Assembly (NCBI GenBank): GCA_036677805.1
Contig: JAVBVS010000029.1
Coordinates: 158,091 to 222,090 of the forward strand
Length of the DNA: 64,000 nucleotides
Direction of reading: 5' to 3'
DNA from: SIG78 sp036677805
Lineage (GTDB): Bacteria > Verrucomicrobiota > Lentisphaeria > Victivallales > Victivallaceae
Positions 18,643 through 26,450 of the stretch are shown piece after piece; the first letter of the stretch is position 1, and the number at the start of each line of letters is the position of its first letter. The position numbers were made by a program, and so were the translations under genes. A model generated the notes under the pieces. It had not been told where the DNA came from, did not search any database, and worked only from the letters and a program-made list of their open reading frames with translations.

Positions 18643-19731
18643 ATGAGTACCGAAAAACCGTCGACCCTGAAAGACATCGCCGCCGCGCTGGGCGTATCGC
18701 GCACACTGGTGTCGGTCTGTCTGTCAGGGCAATACAAGCAGGGCAACTACCGGGTCAGCGAAGAGACCGCCGAACGCATCCGGCGCTATGCCGCCAGCAT
18801 CGGCTTCGTCCCCAACAGCAGCGCCCGGCGATTGCGTCAGCAGAGCGATCCGCCGGTAGGATTGCTGCTGGGGCAGGATCACAGCGAAAGCAAGAGTATG
18901 CCCGCGATCAATTATGCGCTGGACCTGCTCGCCGACGCCGGGCGCGAGACCATGGTGGCAGGCTTCCGCGGGGTCACCAAAGCGGTGGCGCAGATGAAAG
19001 GCGCCGGCGTCCGGGATCTGATCATTTTCGGCTCCATGTACGAAGGCGGACACGAGGAAAGCACCATGGAGCAGAACCGGCGACTCAAGGTTCTGCTTGA
19101 CGGCATGCGCTGTTTCTGCGTCGATTACAACTTCGGCATGCCGGAAGAGCGTTTCGAACTGGATATCTTCCGTTTCGGCATCAACCGGACCCGATTTCTG
19201 GAAGCGCTGCTCACCGCTTACCGCCAAGCGGGCATCGACGGTTTCATGAGCGTCGAATGGCATCCGACGGACCTGCTGCTGCAAAAAGGCTATTTCACCG
19301 CCGCGGAGCAGATTTTCCGCTATATCGGACGCCTGCACGGCGGCGCCGCCAGCGCCATCCAGCTCGGCAAGAATATGGCCGAGGAATTCATCCGGATTCG
19401 TGACCGATATCACATCAAGCTGATTTTCGCCGGCGACGATTTCGCTGGCGGGCTGATGCGCAAGCTGCTGCCGCTGGGCTGGAAGGTGCCCGAGGACGTG
19501 AACATCATCGGATTCGACAATCTGGAGATATCCGAATGCTACCCGGTGCCGCTGACCAGCTTCGGAATTCCATTGAAACACCATATGGACCTGGCCATCA
19601 ACCATATTCTGGGCAAAAACGAAGCGCCCCGGTTCCTGATCTCGCCGCCGACGGTATCCTGGCGGGAGTCGACCGACCTGCCGGAATCCGAACGCGCGTG
19701 GCTGGAGAAAACGATCGGTATACAGGGGTGA
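18643..19731 (+). CDS. LacI/GalR family transcriptional repressor
   Basis: 362 residues from ATG 18643. This start leaves the LacI DNA-binding domain right at the N-terminus (STLKDIAAALGVSRTLVSVC, then LSGQYKQGNYRVSEETAERI), and the in-frame extension upstream would run back through the promoter. The hinge region is followed by a periplasmic-binding-type sensor (LIFAGDDFAGGLMRKLLP, NIIGFDNLEISECYPVPLTS). The genes immediately downstream form a prepilin-glycosidase operon with a copy of the same palindrome in front. Control of that operon by a sugar released by the enzymes is inferred. Confidence 0.93.
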   Translation: MSTEKPSTLKDIAAALGVSRTLVSVCLSGQYKQGNYRVSEETAERIRRYAASIGFVPNSSARRLRQQSDPPVGLLLGQDHSESKSMPAINYALDLLADAGRETMVAGFRGVTKAVAQMKGAGVRDLIIFGSMYEGGHEESTMEQNRRLKVLLDGMRCFCVDYNFGMPEERFELDIFRFGINRTRFLEALLTAYRQAGIDGFMSVEWHPTDLLLQKGYFTAAEQIFRYIGRLHGGAASAIQLGKNMAEEFIRIRDRYHIKLIFAGDDFAGGLMRKLLPLGWKVPEDVNIIGFDNLEISECYPVPLTSFGIPLKHHMDLAINHILGKNEAPRFLISPPTVSWRESTDLPESERAWLEKTIGIQG

Positions 19732-19746
19732 GCTTAAGTTATTACG

Positions 19747-19758
19747 TGAATCGATTCA
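19747..19758. promoter_or_regulatory. LacI-family operator, copy 2 (target operon)
   Basis: TGAATCGATTCA again. Including two flanking bases on each side (CG...GC), this 16-mer is the exact reverse complement of copy 1. It lies 58 bases upstream of the prepilin-like start, in the short gap after the repressor gene. No strong promoter could be assigned here. Confidence 0.7.
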
Positions 19759-19816
19759 GCGAACAATCGCAAAATTTATGCTCCATGATTACAACATCAA
19801 AAGAAGGAAAGAAACA

Positions 19817-20464
19817 ATGACGGCATCAATCCGGCGCAACAATTTCACACTGATAGAGCTCCTGGTGGTAATAGCCATTATCGCCATTCTGGCGGCCATG
19901 CTGTTGCCCGCTCTTTCGGCGGCGAGGGAACGGGCCAAGGCCTCCAACTGCCTGGCCGCCCAGAAGCAATGGGGGATCATGTTCAATCTGTATTCCGGCG
20001 ACAATCAGGAATACTATCCGGCGGCCTCGACTTCGGCGCCTTCCGGCACGGCCTCGACCGCAGTCTGGAATTATCGGCTCTACACCACCTATTACATGAC
20101 CGAAACCGCCGCCAAAGGCAAACTGATCTGCCCCAGCAACACCGTCAATCAGAACACCTTCGGCTATGGCTACGCGATGAATTCCTATCTGGCCTACAAG
20201 GCGCTGGCCGGAGTCGGCAACCCGGACAAATGCGCCAATCTGCTGGAATTTTACGGCAACCTGGCCGCCGGAGCCAGCACGGTCGCCAGTACGGCGCCGG
20301 CCAAACGGTCGTGGGGCGACGTGGTGGTGGGCACCACACCCCAAACCACGATTTTCGCCCACAACGTGATGATGAACCTGCTCTATATCGACGGCCATGT
20401 CGAAACTCAGGGCGTCGATTACGTCAAACAGGGCGCCAACAACGGCACACTGTTGACGCCGTAG
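19817..20464 (+). CDS. Prepilin-like secreted protein (H-x9-DG type)
   Basis: 215 residues from ATG 19817, preceded by AAGGA; an earlier in-frame start lacks a binding site. MTASIRRNNFTLIELLVV is the leader and start of the helix. Near the C-terminus HNVMMNLLYIDG is a full H-x9-DG motif followed by GHVETQG. It is the first gene of an operon with two large secreted glycosidase-like genes (gaps of 44 and 17 bases), downstream of the LacI-family repressor and its operator. Confidence 0.88.
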   Translation: MTASIRRNNFTLIELLVVIAIIAILAAMLLPALSAARERAKASNCLAAQKQWGIMFNLYSGDNQEYYPAASTSAPSGTASTAVWNYRLYTTYYMTETAAKGKLICPSNTVNQNTFGYGYAMNSYLAYKALAGVGNPDKCANLLEFYGNLAAGASTVASTAPAKRSWGDVVVGTTPQTTIFAHNVMMNLLYIDGHVETQGVDYVKQGANNGTLLTP

Positions 20465-20508
20465 CCGCAGGCGGATTTTTAAATTTGAACATTCAAGCAG
20501 GAAATATC

Positions 20509-23331
20509 ATGTTGCGCAATCTGGTTTTATCATTTCTGTTCCTGACGGCGGCGCTCGGCCTCTGCGGGGCCGACCGCTTCGAGCTCGTATCCATGACCGT
20601 GCCGGAGGAGGCCGCGCCCGGCGAGAAAGTGACGGCCAACGTCACCCTCAAGGTCGTTTCGGTCGACGAACCCGCCTATCTGCGGCCGGGAGCCGAATAC
20701 AGCTTCCCGGCGTCGAAAACCGCGCTCCGGCTGCCCGCCGCCGCCATGCAGCCGTGGAAGCTGGAAAAGCCGGCTGCCGGCGACACCGTGAAATGCGCGG
20801 CCAGTTTCGTCATCCCCGAAACTGTACAGCCGGGTGAAACCGGAACCGTCAGTTTTCATCTCTGGCGGCCGGATACCAAAAAATACGCCGCCATCGGCAA
20901 CAGCAACGACTGCAAGGTCGCACTCAGGATCAAAGCGCCCGCCGCATTGACCCTGCCCGCGGCTCAGACTCCGGCCCGGCCGGTCCTGGTCGTGCCGAAG
21001 ATGGCCGCTCCGCAACTCGACGGCGACGTCGCCGCGGCGGAATGGCAATCGGCGCTCACCATTCCCGCGCTGGTCAACAATGCCGACGGCAAGCCGGCGG
21101 CGCAGGGTACGCAGATCAAAATCGGCTATGACGGCGAGACCCTGTTCGTCGCCATGATTGCCACGGAAGCCAATCCCGATGCCATTCTCCGCGACGCCTT
21201 CCCCCATCACGACGGCCAGGTCTGGAACAATGACGGCATGGATTTGATTTTTCGCCCCGACCTCGACAGTACCGATTATACGCAATTCATCGCCGACACC
21301 CTGAACCAGCGGTTCGATGCGCTTTCCGGCGATTTCGCCGGCTTCAATCCGCCATGGCGGAGCGCCGCCCGGGTCGACCGTAACGGCTGGAGCATCGAAG
21401 CGGCCATTCCGTTAAGCGCCGTCACCGCGCAGAAAGTTCAATCCGGCACCATCTGGCAGGCCGATTTTTTCCGCCAGGCCGAGCGCGGTCGAACGATCGC
21501 CGCATGGGTGGCGACCCGCGGCGGCAATGTGGCCATCAACAGCTACGGCTATCTGGTGTTCGAATCGCTGCGCGAGGGGTTGCTCCGGCAGGCTCAATTC
21601 ATGGACAAGGCCGGGGAACTGCAATCACCTGAACTGACCAAACTTTCCGCCCGGATGGCGGAACTGCGCCGCTCGATCGCCGCCATGACCGAACCGGAAT
21701 TAGCGAACCGATTTTCCGCCATTCTGGTCGAACTCCGCGACGCCCGGCAAGCGTTGGATAAAATGCTTTTCGCGGCCCGTTTCGCCACATCGGCTTCACC
21801 GTTGGTAATCCAGACCGCCGATCCTTATGACGGCCGGGCTCCGGGCAAGGGCGACAATGCCCTGCTTGACCGGCTCAAAGCCGATTTCTGCGCCGGCGAA
21901 ACCCGCGACTTCGCATTCAACCTCAGCAACATTTCCGATCGGCCGATGACCGTGCGCTGCTCGCTGCGCTACGGCAAAACGCCCGGTATTACAGTCAAAA
22001 GTCCCGATCATCTGCGTCTCGGCTTGCCGGGCTTCAAAATCGAATGGTTCACGCCGACGCTGGCGGCGGCTTTCGACGGCACGCCGGCCAGCGATGTGCT
22101 GACTCCCAATCCCGGCGGCAGCTACCGGATTGCGCCGGGCGAAACGATCCAGGCCTTTCTCAGCGTCACGGCGCCGGACGCGGCCGCCTCATGCAACGGG
22201 TTCCTGGTGATTCAGGCGACCGACAAGAGTCCGTTCCAGCCGCTGGCGCTGCCGGTCGAATTCAGCGTCGGCAACACGCCGCCGGACGCGGCCTGCCGTC
22301 CGCTCGCCTTCGGCTGGGATTATCTGCCCGGCGACATTGCCGGAGAACGCCCGGAATTCGCCGAAAAACACTTCCGGCGGCTTCAGGAATACAATTTCAA
22401 CATGGCGATGATTTCCGGATTGCGGCTCCTGCCGCGTCCCCGCGCGGACCAGTCCGGCAATCTTGTCGGCGAGCTGGATTTCGGCAAGTTGCGCAACCAT
22501 ATCGCGCTTCTGGGCAACAAATTCGATTATTACTACCTCAATGTCGACATCTGGGAGAAACAGCAGCAGCGGCGCGATCTTTTCGGACTGGATTTCAACG
22601 ATCCGGCCTATGAAAAGGCGTTCAAAAACTGGTTCGGCCAAATCGCCGCGGAACTCGCGCGCCTCGGCATTCCCAATGCCAAACTGGTCGTCTGTCCCTA
22701 CGACGAATCACTGGACCGGCGGGCCGAAACCATCGCCCGCTGGATCAAGGAAACCGCGCCCGACACCCGAATCCTGATCAACTGTTCCAGTACCGATCTC
22801 GAACAGGTGAAATCCATCGACCGTTACGTTTCGGTCTGGATGCCCCATCTGCGGACCTTGAATCAGGAGGCGTATCAGGATTTCTATCGCTATCTGAACT
22901 CCACCGGGAAGCCGGTTCTGGTCTACTATTACTCCACCGGCAACAACGAAAAAACCAAATCGCCCTATGGCGATTATCTGCTCCATTTCTGGCGCTGCTA
23001 TGAGCGCGGTCTGGGTGGCGTAGGCTTCTGGGCGGCAGGACAATATTACGGCGACCCGTGGTACCGCGAAGGCTACCCTGCGGTTTACGACTCGACCCTG
23101 CTTTATCCGACCGAAACCGAAGTGCTGCCTTCGCGCCGGCTGGCAGCCTGGCGACGCGGCTTCGCGGACCTCGCGCTGCTGCGGCAGACCGGTGCGGTTC
23201 TGGCGGCGCGGGACGACCGCGAAGGGCTCGCCCAATTGAAGCAAAATGCCGGTCTGGTCGCGGATTATCCCAACGATCACACCCGGGCCGAAGCAATGCG
23301 GCAATATTGCCGAAGCATACTCAATCCCTAG
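20509..23331 (+). CDS. Secreted glycosidase-like protein with CBM9-like domain
   Basis: 940 residues from ATG 20509 (AGGAAA upstream). Signal peptide MLRNLVLSFLFLTAALGLCG. Residues ~155-330 are a CBM9-like/DOMON-like carbohydrate-binding module (LDGDVAAAEWQSALTIPALV; WNNDGMDLIFRPDLDSTDY). The C-terminal ~350 residues look like a TIM barrel of the DUF4091/GH123-like type (YYLNVDIWEKQQQRRDLFG; VCPYDESLDRRAETIARW) and end with the typical RRLAAWRRGFADLALLRQ helix. The substrate is unknown; an N-acetylhexosamine-type glycan is only suggested by the distant GH123 resemblance. Confidence 0.83.
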   Translation: MLRNLVLSFLFLTAALGLCGADRFELVSMTVPEEAAPGEKVTANVTLKVVSVDEPAYLRPGAEYSFPASKTALRLPAAAMQPWKLEKPAAGDTVKCAASFVIPETVQPGETGTVSFHLWRPDTKKYAAIGNSNDCKVALRIKAPAALTLPAAQTPARPVLVVPKMAAPQLDGDVAAAEWQSALTIPALVNNADGKPAAQGTQIKIGYDGETLFVAMIATEANPDAILRDAFPHHDGQVWNNDGMDLIFRPDLDSTDYTQFIADTLNQRFDALSGDFAGFNPPWRSAARVDRNGWSIEAAIPLSAVTAQKVQSGTIWQADFFRQAERGRTIAAWVATRGGNVAINSYGYLVFESLREGLLRQAQFMDKAGELQSPELTKLSARMAELRRSIAAMTEPELANRFSAILVELRDARQALDKMLFAARFATSASPLVIQTADPYDGRAPGKGDNALLDRLKADFCAGETRDFAFNLSNISDRPMTVRCSLRYGKTPGITVKSPDHLRLGLPGFKIEWFTPTLAAAFDGTPASDVLTPNPGGSYRIAPGETIQAFLSVTAPDAAASCNGFLVIQATDKSPFQPLALPVEFSVGNTPPDAACRPLAFGWDYLPGDIAGERPEFAEKHFRRLQEYNFNMAMISGLRLLPRPRADQSGNLVGELDFGKLRNHIALLGNKFDYYYLNVDIWEKQQQRRDLFGLDFNDPAYEKAFKNWFGQIAAELARLGIPNAKLVVCPYDESLDRRAETIARWIKETAPDTRILINCSSTDLEQVKSIDRYVSVWMPHLRTLNQEAYQDFYRYLNSTGKPVLVYYYSTGNNEKTKSPYGDYLLHFWRCYERGLGGVGFWAAGQYYGDPWYREGYPAVYDSTLLYPTETEVLPSRRLAAWRRGFADLALLRQTGAVLAARDDREGLAQLKQNAGLVADYPNDHTRAEAMRQYCRSILNP

Positions 23332-23348
23332 CCGGGCAGGAAAATAAT

Positions 23349-25073
23349 ATGAAGCGAACCATTCTCTCCAGTCTCCTCGGCCTGTTCTGCTGTACGCTTG
23401 CTCCGGCGGCGGCCGAACTGGAAATCGTCACCTGGCCCTATCATGCCGACGGACGGCTTTCGGTACTCGAAGACGGCGTCCAGCCTTTTTATGTCATGGC
23501 TTACGACCGCAAGGCCGAATTGACCGGCGCTACCCGGATCGAGATCGATCTGCCCGACCGTTACCAGCTCTGGGACGGCCGGGAGGCGCCGCCGGAAGCG
23601 GCGACCGCGGCGTTCCATGGCGTGATACCGCTGCGCCGTCACCGTCCGAGCCGTCCCGGCAGTTACCGGAGCAGCGAAAGCGCGGGCAATCTGCTGCTGG
23701 TGCTCCGCCCGCTGCCCGGCGCGGCACCGCGGGCGACGGCGCGCATACGCTGGTTTCAGGATCAGCGATTGCTGGCGGAACGTGAAATCCGGATCGAACT
23801 GCTGCGCCTGCCGCACAAAATTGTCTATTCTGCCGACGCCCGGCCCATGGTCGGCTTGTGGGTCAACAATCCGCGCTTCCATCCCGAAACGCTGAAGCTG
23901 CTTTATCGGAGTTTCGCCGCGGCCGGAGTCAATTACCTGATCCTCGACCGCGATCTGGCCGAACGCAGCACCGTTATGCTCCAGCCTCTGGGAATCAAAA
24001 TTTTTCTGAATCAGTGGTGGCCCTACCACGGCTACCTGCCGGGCGCGCCGCCTCCGGAAGCGCAATCCACCCTCAAGGACGGCTCTGCCGATGCCGCCCG
24101 CTGGAGTCCGACCTATATGGCCGAAAACGGTGACGCATTCCGCCAGGAGCTTGACCGGATCGCCGCGGCGCTCCGCGGCCATGACGGAATCTACGGCTTG
24201 ATGCTCGACTACGAACCGACCGCCAAAGGCATGGACGCCGACTACGGCGAAGCCAGCCGCCGCGCATTCGAACGGTCGCTCGGCAAGACCGTGGCCAACT
24301 GGCCCGGCGATGCGCTTCCGGGCGGAACGCTTTTCATAGACTGGGTTGCTTTCCGCTGCCGCCAGAGCACGGCCTATGTCGAGCATTTCCGAACCCGGCT
24401 GCGACAGGACCTGCCCGGATTCAGGCTCGCGGTATCGACCAGCGGCGCCAGCGGCAGACCCGACGACATCAACCGCAATCTGGCGGCCACGGACATCGCC
24501 GAAATCAGCGTCGCCTGCGACTCAATCCATCCCCAGCTTTACAGTTGGACCACCCGGCTCGACGCTCGGGAATTGCCGCGTTTTACGGATAAGCTGGAGC
24601 TGGGACTGACCACTCTGGCGCGCGCTTCCGGTCCGGTGTATGTCTGTCTGGGCAGCAGCTCCGGCACCTCTCCCGAGGCCGATCCGGAAGTGCTGAAAAT
24701 TCAGCTGTACAACTGGTGGCTTTCCGGCCGCAATTTCGCCGGAGTCGAAATCTGGCAGTATTTCTACGGCGTCGACGCCCGTTATCTGGTGATGCTCAAT
24801 GAAGCCGCGGCGCTGATGCTGGAAGCCGGAGCCATGCCGAAACAGGCATTCGCTCCGGCCGATCTCCTGGCCGATCGGCCCGATCCGGCGCTACGCCCGG
24901 CCGCCCGCCTCGCCGCCGACGAACGCACCGCTTGGCTTGGCGTCACCAATCTCGGCGGCGAAGCCCGGCCGTTTTCGGCCCGGCCCCGGCCCGGCTGGAA
25001 GCTGGCCTCTCCGGCGCCGGAAAGTGCTGTTGCGCCCCGGAGCTTCCGGTTGCTCCGTTACGAGAAGGAATAG
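23349..25073 (+). CDS. Secreted TIM-barrel protein, probable glycosidase
   Basis: 574 residues from ATG 23349, 17 bases after the previous gene. A signal peptide of about 21 residues is present (ILSSLLGLFCCTLAPAAAE). A beta-sandwich N-domain (~25-150) precedes a TIM-barrel-like domain with MVGLWVNNPRFHPETLKLLY, GIYGLMLDYEPTAKGMDADY and VSVACD-type strand ends, followed by a small C-terminal beta domain. The LDYEP stretch supplies the Asp/Glu pair expected of a barrel-type glycosidase. I do not recognise the family. It is the last gene of the LacI-controlled operon, so it probably acts on the same polymer as its neighbour. Confidence 0.75.
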   Translation: MKRTILSSLLGLFCCTLAPAAAELEIVTWPYHADGRLSVLEDGVQPFYVMAYDRKAELTGATRIEIDLPDRYQLWDGREAPPEAATAAFHGVIPLRRHRPSRPGSYRSSESAGNLLLVLRPLPGAAPRATARIRWFQDQRLLAEREIRIELLRLPHKIVYSADARPMVGLWVNNPRFHPETLKLLYRSFAAAGVNYLILDRDLAERSTVMLQPLGIKIFLNQWWPYHGYLPGAPPPEAQSTLKDGSADAARWSPTYMAENGDAFRQELDRIAAALRGHDGIYGLMLDYEPTAKGMDADYGEASRRAFERSLGKTVANWPGDALPGGTLFIDWVAFRCRQSTAYVEHFRTRLRQDLPGFRLAVSTSGASGRPDDINRNLAATDIAEISVACDSIHPQLYSWTTRLDARELPRFTDKLELGLTTLARASGPVYVCLGSSSGTSPEADPEVLKIQLYNWWLSGRNFAGVEIWQYFYGVDARYLVMLNEAAALMLEAGAMPKQAFAPADLLADRPDPALRPAARLAADERTAWLGVTNLGGEARPFSARPRPGWKLASPAPESAVAPRSFRLLRYEKE

Positions 25074-25089
25074 CGCCGGGCATCGGCCC

Positions 25090-25123
25090 GCGCCGGCAAA
25101 TCACAATCGGCGCAGGCCGGCGC
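25090..25123. terminator. GC-rich hairpin between convergent genes
   Basis: GCGCCGGC and GCCGGCGC form a perfect 8-bp stem with an 18-base loop, followed by a CCGCGGCCGCGG palindrome at 25123-25134. It lies between the ends of convergent genes. There is no T-run, so it may be a weak or factor-dependent terminator. Confidence 0.4.
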
Positions 25124-25138
25124 CGCGGCCGCGGCAAG

Positions 25139-26221
25139 CTACCGCAAACCGGCGGGCGGCATCACGCTGCCGCGATCGCAGAAACGCAACGGAATCGTCA
25201 GCGCCTCCGGCGCCCGGCGTTCCAGATTCCACTCCTGCAGCAGCCGGACGGCCTCCCGGCCCAGCGCCTCCACCGGCTGCATCACCAGACTCGGCGTGAT
25301 GTCGTGGCCGTCGCACCAGACCGGCAGGTCGTACACCACCACCGACAAATCCTCCGGAATGCATAGGCCCAACTCTTCACAGACCCGCGCCAGCTTGCCC
25401 AGACGGATCGACCGGAATACCAGAAACGCCTCGGGACGGTCGGCGCGAGTCAGCAGCCGCCGCAATTCAAACAATGTCTGCTCCCGGATTTCCGGCCGCC
25501 GGTCATAGTAGCAGTCCCCGATCATGAACTCTTCGTTGAATGCGACCTTTTCTTCGGCCAGCGCGCCGCGCAGTCCGGCGGCCATTTCCGGATCGACCCA
25601 TTGATCGCCTTTGCCGATCAGCCCGATCCTGCGGTGGCCGGCCCGCACCAGGCTCCGGCCCCCCAGCCTTCCGATCTCCCGGAAATCGACCCGGGTGCAG
25701 CTCAAGGCGTCGCGCCCCTCATAATTGGCCGTCACCACCGGAATGCCGCGTTCGGTCAATACCGACAGCCATTCGCAAACCGGGGATTCGATCATGATGA
25801 CGCCGCTGTAATATTCCGGATCGTAACCGGCGAGCAGATCGTTGAGAATCCGTTCATAGTCGGTGAAAACCGGGATGATCTCGCCGCCACGGTTGTAGAT
25901 TTCCGAACTGATATTGGAAAACAGGCCCATGCCTTCCGCTCCCTGACGGAATTCCACCAGCGAGCTCTGGACCACGTAAACCTTCTTCAGCCGCCCCGGA
26001 CTGCCGGCGCTCAGCCGTACGCCGCGCAATGCATCCGTCGCCAGCAGACCGTCGAGTTCCAATTGTTGCAGCGCGGTTCGAACCGCGCTGCGGCCGACGC
26101 CGTATTGCCGGGCCAGGACCCGCTCCGGCGGCAGCGGCATACCGCCGGAGCGGTCGTTGGACAACTTGCTCTTCAAGTCCAGATAAATCTCCCAGGTCCG
26201 GTTTCGCATGTCATGCCCCAT
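25139..26221 (-). CDS. GntR-type regulator with a LacI-like sensor domain
   Basis: 360 residues. The N-terminal winged helix of the GntR class (LPPERVLARQYGVGRSAVRT, then ALQQLELDGLLATDALRGVR) is followed by a sugar-sensor domain of the periplasmic-binding type (RRIGLIGKGDQWVDPEMAAG; EDLSVVVYDLPVWCDGHDIT). ATG 26221 is used; ATG 26209 is also possible. Its promoter and a palindromic operator face the prepilin-glycosidase operon at 26451, whose leader holds a second copy of the operator. Repression of both itself and that operon is inferred. Confidence 0.88.
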   Translation of the reverse strand: MGHDMRNRTWEIYLDLKSKLSNDRSGGMPLPPERVLARQYGVGRSAVRTALQQLELDGLLATDALRGVRLSAGSPGRLKKVYVVQSSLVEFRQGAEGMGLFSNISSEIYNRGGEIIPVFTDYERILNDLLAGYDPEYYSGVIMIESPVCEWLSVLTERGIPVVTANYEGRDALSCTRVDFREIGRLGGRSLVRAGHRRIGLIGKGDQWVDPEMAAGLRGALAEEKVAFNEEFMIGDCYYDRRPEIREQTLFELRRLLTRADRPEAFLVFRSIRLGKLARVCEELGLCIPEDLSVVVYDLPVWCDGHDITPSLVMQPVEALGREAVRLLQEWNLERRAPEALTIPLRFCDRGSVMPPAGLR

Positions 26222-26240
26222 CTTTTATTTCACACCATAT

Positions 26241-26260
26241 CATACCATATGGTTCGATAT
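26241..26260. promoter_or_regulatory. GntR-type operator, copy 1 (autoregulatory)
   Basis: Read on the minus strand this is ATATCGAACCATATGGTATG, centred on the perfect palindrome ACCATATGGT. It lies about +10 to +30 of the minus-strand promoter at 26277-26304, between that promoter and the regulator's start codon. An extra ACCATAT half-site lies next to it at 26234-26240. Confidence 0.7.
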
Positions 26261-26276
26261 CGGTCTGCTTATGGTA

Positions 26277-26304
26277 AATATAATCATTTTTACTTGATTT
26301 TCAA
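26277..26304 (-). promoter_or_regulatory. Sigma70-type promoter of the GntR-type gene
   Basis: On the minus strand TTGAAA (26304-26299), a 16-base spacer and TATATT (26282-26277) precede operator copy 1. Confidence 0.6.
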
Positions 26305-26336
26305 ATAAAAATCGATGAAAATTCAGATAAAACCCC

Positions 26337-26365
26337 TTGAACGACTTTCAATACTATAGTATAAT
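26337..26365 (+). promoter_or_regulatory. Strong sigma70-type promoter of the glycosidase-prepilin operon
   Basis: TTGAAC (26337-26342), a 17-base spacer and consensus TATAAT (26360-26365). The -10 region overlaps the palindrome ATACTATAGTAT (26351-26362). Operator copy 2 begins about 11 bases after the expected transcription start. Confidence 0.75.
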
Positions 26366-26382
26366 GTCACGTGAACAAGCCA

Positions 26383-26402
26383 GTATCGAACCATAAGGTA
26401 TG
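26383..26402. promoter_or_regulatory. GntR-type operator, copy 2 (target operon)
   Basis: GTATCGAACCATAAGGTATG matches copy 1 (opposite strand) at 18 of 20 positions. It sits in the 5' leader of the operon at about +11 to +30, the same spacing from its promoter as copy 1. Confidence 0.7.
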
Positions 26403-26450
26403 TTTAATGCAGCGGTGTCTTCCCGGCACCGGAAAGGAGCGCATGCAATC

